Source: Phaseolus vulgaris (Eukaryota > Streptophyta > Magnoliopsida > Fabales > Fabaceae). Taken from it: 64,000 nucleotides of DNA. Position numbers and translations under genes: made by a program. How positions within the stretch are numbered: position 1 is the stretch's first letter; each line of letters begins with the position of its first letter. A model generated the notes under the pieces. It was not told the DNA's origin and did no database searches. It worked only from the letters and a program-made list of their open reading frames with translations. The stretch is taken from the NCBI RefSeq assembly GCF_000499845.2, contig NC_023749.2:10549298-10613297 (forward strand), read 5' to 3'. This document shows positions 61,000 through 64,000 of the stretch, piece by piece.

Positions 61000-61693
61000 A
61001 AGCAAACCCACACAGTATCCATCACTGCCGGCAAATAACATCCATCAGAGGGAACAGTCCACGATATTTGAAGCACAAGGCAATATACAAAATTCTATTC
61101 TCAAAATTCACATTTCTGTCAGAATATGTTGGTTCACACAAAAAGTTAGTTGTACAGAGCATGGATGGGAATTACACAAAGCAACAACTATGATACATGG
61201 ACCCCCAAGAAAGATTTCTGATTTTATATATCTCACCATCACAGGAAAGAAGAAAAGAAACCCGTCCTCTTCATTTAAAATATAAATTGAAAAAACAATA
61301 ACCTAGGGACGATGAGTAAAAAATATGTAAAAAAAATAATGAGAAAAATAACCAGCACTCATGAAGCAGACATCCATGACCTTGATTTTGTACCTACGGC
61401 TCAATTTACAACAGCTGGGAGGGAACCCAAACTGCAACTTCTAGCTTTGTCAAAGTGAACCAACCTAGCAGTGGCTACCAACTTTGCTTCTCGAACTTGT
61501 ATCATCTAGATGCCAGATGATTGAGTAATGAGAACCAGGACAAACATTAGCTTGGTCCTACAAGCTTTCTGCGGGCATCAGATCACAAGCTCCATTAACC
61601 CGTAAATGGCATCATGCTATATATGTAACACCGGAAATTCAGGCGATAGCACAAGCGTCAAGGCATAAACAATACGGGTATTCTTAATAATCA
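61000..61693 (-). other. Likely long 3' UTR of the BSL-type gene
   Basis: Downstream of the TAG at 61696-61694 (minus) the sequence is clearly less AT-rich than the surrounding intergenic DNA down to roughly 61000. No long ORF is supported, which suits a 3' UTR. The polyadenylation site could not be fixed. The overlapping plus-strand ORFs at 60968 and 60975 have no domain character. Confidence 0.4.
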
Positions 61694-64000
61694 CTATATC
61701 CAAGCAAGAGAACCTCGTTCATTTGTTACTTGAGGACGGCCTCTAGTCGGTGTTGGTGGTCTGTTGGCATTCAACTCCTGTATACGTTTTAACCCAAAAA
61801 AATGTGAATACCAAAGAAGAAACTGCAGAAATATAGATTTAGTCCCATAATAACCACCTTAAAATTCACTTAGATATGAACGTATTTATTTAATATGTGC
61901 AATGTTATGCAGCACTAAGAGCGTGCCAACCATTTCATGAATAATACCTGCATCCATGTGTCCTCAATATGTCTCTCCGGCGAAGTTTCTGGTGAAGAAA
62001 TTGCAGGTGGTAAGGGATGAATCAATTTAGGAACCACAACAAGATCTCTACCCAAAACTAAAATCGCTCCAGCATTATTTGCGGTACCTATTACCCAGCC
62101 AACAATGAAGTGCCAAAATTTAGAACGGAGAATTATCGTTACAGGAAAGTGCAATGGAGAAAGCCCAGTAACAATACCACAGTAGTTTGTCGCAGAAAAA
62201 AGTGTGATCAAATGTCCCTGAGCAAAACGCTCAAAGCCATCCATCACACATTCATGTGCACGAACAATCAGCTGAAGATCATTGTTGTTACAAAATTCCA
62301 TGACCCGATCAGGCTGCAACAGCAAGACCCATTTAGATGAGCATAATATCACATATAGGAGTCTAAACAATCAAGGTAACAGAAGCCTAAAATTAAGAAA
62401 ACGCAGACAACATCCAAGAAGGAAAATGCCTAGAACAATAAAAATAATAACCATCAGAAAACGTATGCAGTCCTCAAATTAGAGGAAATAGTGTAGGCAT
62501 TAACAATAACGTCAGAAAATGCCTAGGGCTGAAGGTAACTAAAGTGGGAGAGCCGTGTTATGGGGTGACCTTATTGCAAGGTTCAGAGAGCACTTGTGAA
62601 TGTGATGCAAGTGAACGTATACAAAAAGCTGTATCTAGGGTGAGTTCATTATCAACCCTATCTATGTTTCTACGATGGCCCGAGAATACACTCATTCTTC
62701 AGCCGTAGAGTGACTTTCTATGGGAAGGGAATAAATGAGAGTTGAGACATGCAGTATAGAAAATCGAAACTACAGCAGTAGTAAATGAAAGAAATCAAAT
62801 TTGTAGTTATTTCAACAATCTATATTAAGGCTAGCTTCGAAAATAATTACTTAATAGATGCATGTTGCAATTACAAAAGTTTCAGGGCATAAACACTGCA
62901 CAATTTACTTCAAAAGTTTCAAATGATGCATCAAAATTAATAGACAGTAATACAACATGAATTTTCTAGAATAATAAAACAATTAATATATGAGAATTAA
63001 AAATTTATCAAATTTATGAAACCAAAAAATAAAATAAAAAAAAATTAATATACAAAATGAATAATTGAATTAGAATGTACTGACATCGTAAATATTTTAT
63101 CACCATCCTCCAATCATAAATTGTCAATTATGTACGAGTGTTGACATTCATAGCAATTACTTTAGATGTCATATTTAGGGTATTTTTTAATTGGTTGATG
63201 GTGTAAAAATATTTGCACTGCCAACAAATAAAAATTAAACTCTTGTATATTTGTTACCAAATTTAGAAAAATCAAAACCTGAATCTTTCTATCATTCTAC
63301 AGAAAACTAAAACTAAATAATAGTTTGACAGACTACAAATAACAACCACTCACCCCAAAAGTAACTAATCCTGGACCCCGAGCATTTGGCCGAAGCCCTT
63401 CCACACTGTCATTCTCTGTAGGGTCAGACCTGGAGAAACACTTCATGCTGTCATTCTTCCAAAAGAAAATGAAATAAATTGTAACAAACATCACGAGTAT
63501 ACAAAATGCACCAACCACAGTAGATCCATAAGCACAATTGATCCTGCTTCCATCGTAATTGGACGCTGAATATTCTCAATTTGTTCTACGTGATTTATTG
63601 AACGACCAATACCCCCATGCATGCAAATAATCTTTTTCTCAATTAATGCTGCCAGAGGAAGCCAATTAAACAGACGGTTGATACGGTGCCATGCCCAAAT
63701 TCCATCTCTCTCACCCTATAAGCAAAATTCAGAAGTTCTTGAATGACAAATAAGTAAAGAAAATACAGCCCAGTATATGCAATGTCAAATTCCTTACCAT
63801 CCTCTCAATGCACTCTATTCGGAAACCAAAAAGGGCATTAATATCTGCAGCTTCATGGTTTCCACGTATTAAATGTACATTGTTTGGATACTCAACCTGC
63901 ATAATCCGAATAATCATGCATAAACTTGATGCCATCAAACTTGTCAAACAACAAAAAAAGACAACCTATAGCATCTAGAGTACCTTCAGAGAAAGCAGAA
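61694..64000 (-). CDS. BSU1-like (BSL) Kelch phosphatase, C-terminal part
   Basis: Partial gene; the 5' part lies beyond 64000. Coding exons on the minus strand are 64000-63985, 63896-63798, 63715-63516, 63429-63354, 62313-62178, 62087-61948 and 61777-61694 (stop). All introns are GT-AG and all phases agree. The joined frame is a PPP-family catalytic domain with [17 protein letters not shown] (metal-binding GNHE), a CMHGGIGRS block, [36 protein letters not shown], and SATNYCG. It is followed by the plant-specific tail ending [19 protein letters not shown]. That tail and the insert-bearing catalytic domain identify the BSU1/BSL family, closest by memory to BSL2/BSL3. BSL proteins carry N-terminal Kelch repeats (not in this window) and act in brassinosteroid signalling by dephosphorylating GSK3-like kinases. 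No inactivating change is seen. Confidence 0.93.

Noticed and set aside
62110..62482. Plus-strand ORFs at 62110 and 62282
   Set aside because: They lie antisense to, or in the intron next to, the BSL exon at 62178-62313 and have no domain features.

Overview
The window is plant nuclear DNA, AT-rich and repeat-dominated, most likely from a legume (a Phaseolus/Vigna-like genome; the species is inferred from the style of the repeats and not proven). Evidence for a plant: GT-AG introns, a FAF-domain protein of the EAR1 type, a BSU1-like (BSL) phosphatase gene, plant LINEs with DUF4283-type ORF1 and zf-RVT domains, Ty1/copia and Ty3/gypsy elements with 5-bp target-site duplications (TSDs), and CACTA-type miniature elements with 3-bp TSDs. 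There is no sign of bacterial, organellar or CRISPR sequence.

Only two host genes are supported. (1) A FAF-like/EAR1-like gene on the + strand: leader exon ending at 44355, 5'UTR intron 44356-44746, single coding exon 44778-46361 (527 aa). (2) The 3' half of a BSL-type Kelch/PP1-like serine/threonine phosphatase on the minus strand, seven coding exons from 64000 down to the stop at 61694; its 5' part lies outside the window.

Nearly everything else is dead or dying mobile DNA. 0.5-12.4 kb: two LINEs of one family (A) bounded by TSDs (511-2651; 8400-12350), a short LINE tail and a CACTA MITE. 12.4-18.6 kb: the 3' end of a gypsy-type LTR element whose LTR (14495-15705) sits in a family B LINE that keeps its RNase H domain. 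18.6-22.1 kb: CACTA-type ends, an ATT microsatellite and a minus-strand family A LINE that itself took a LINE tail. 22-29.9 kb: AT-rich intergenic DNA with two MITEs and small tandem duplications. 29.9-35.5 kb: a near-complete family B LINE on the minus strand with a 15-bp TSD. 36-42.5 kb: a broken copia element with a tandemly duplicated integrase segment; one copy took a LINE tail and the other a solo LTR. 48.8-59.3 kb: a minus-strand gypsy-type element with PBS, PPT and both LTRs but no recognisable polymerase, invaded by a solo LTR (TATTT TSD), a related LTR carrying a MITE, and an LTR of the 14.5-kb family.

The two genes show no functional link to each other. The main value of the window is its datable nested-insertion record. 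I found no convincing evidence of a previously undescribed molecular system; the nearest candidates are the unexplained ORF segments in place of pol in the gypsy-type element and the fold-back MITE family.
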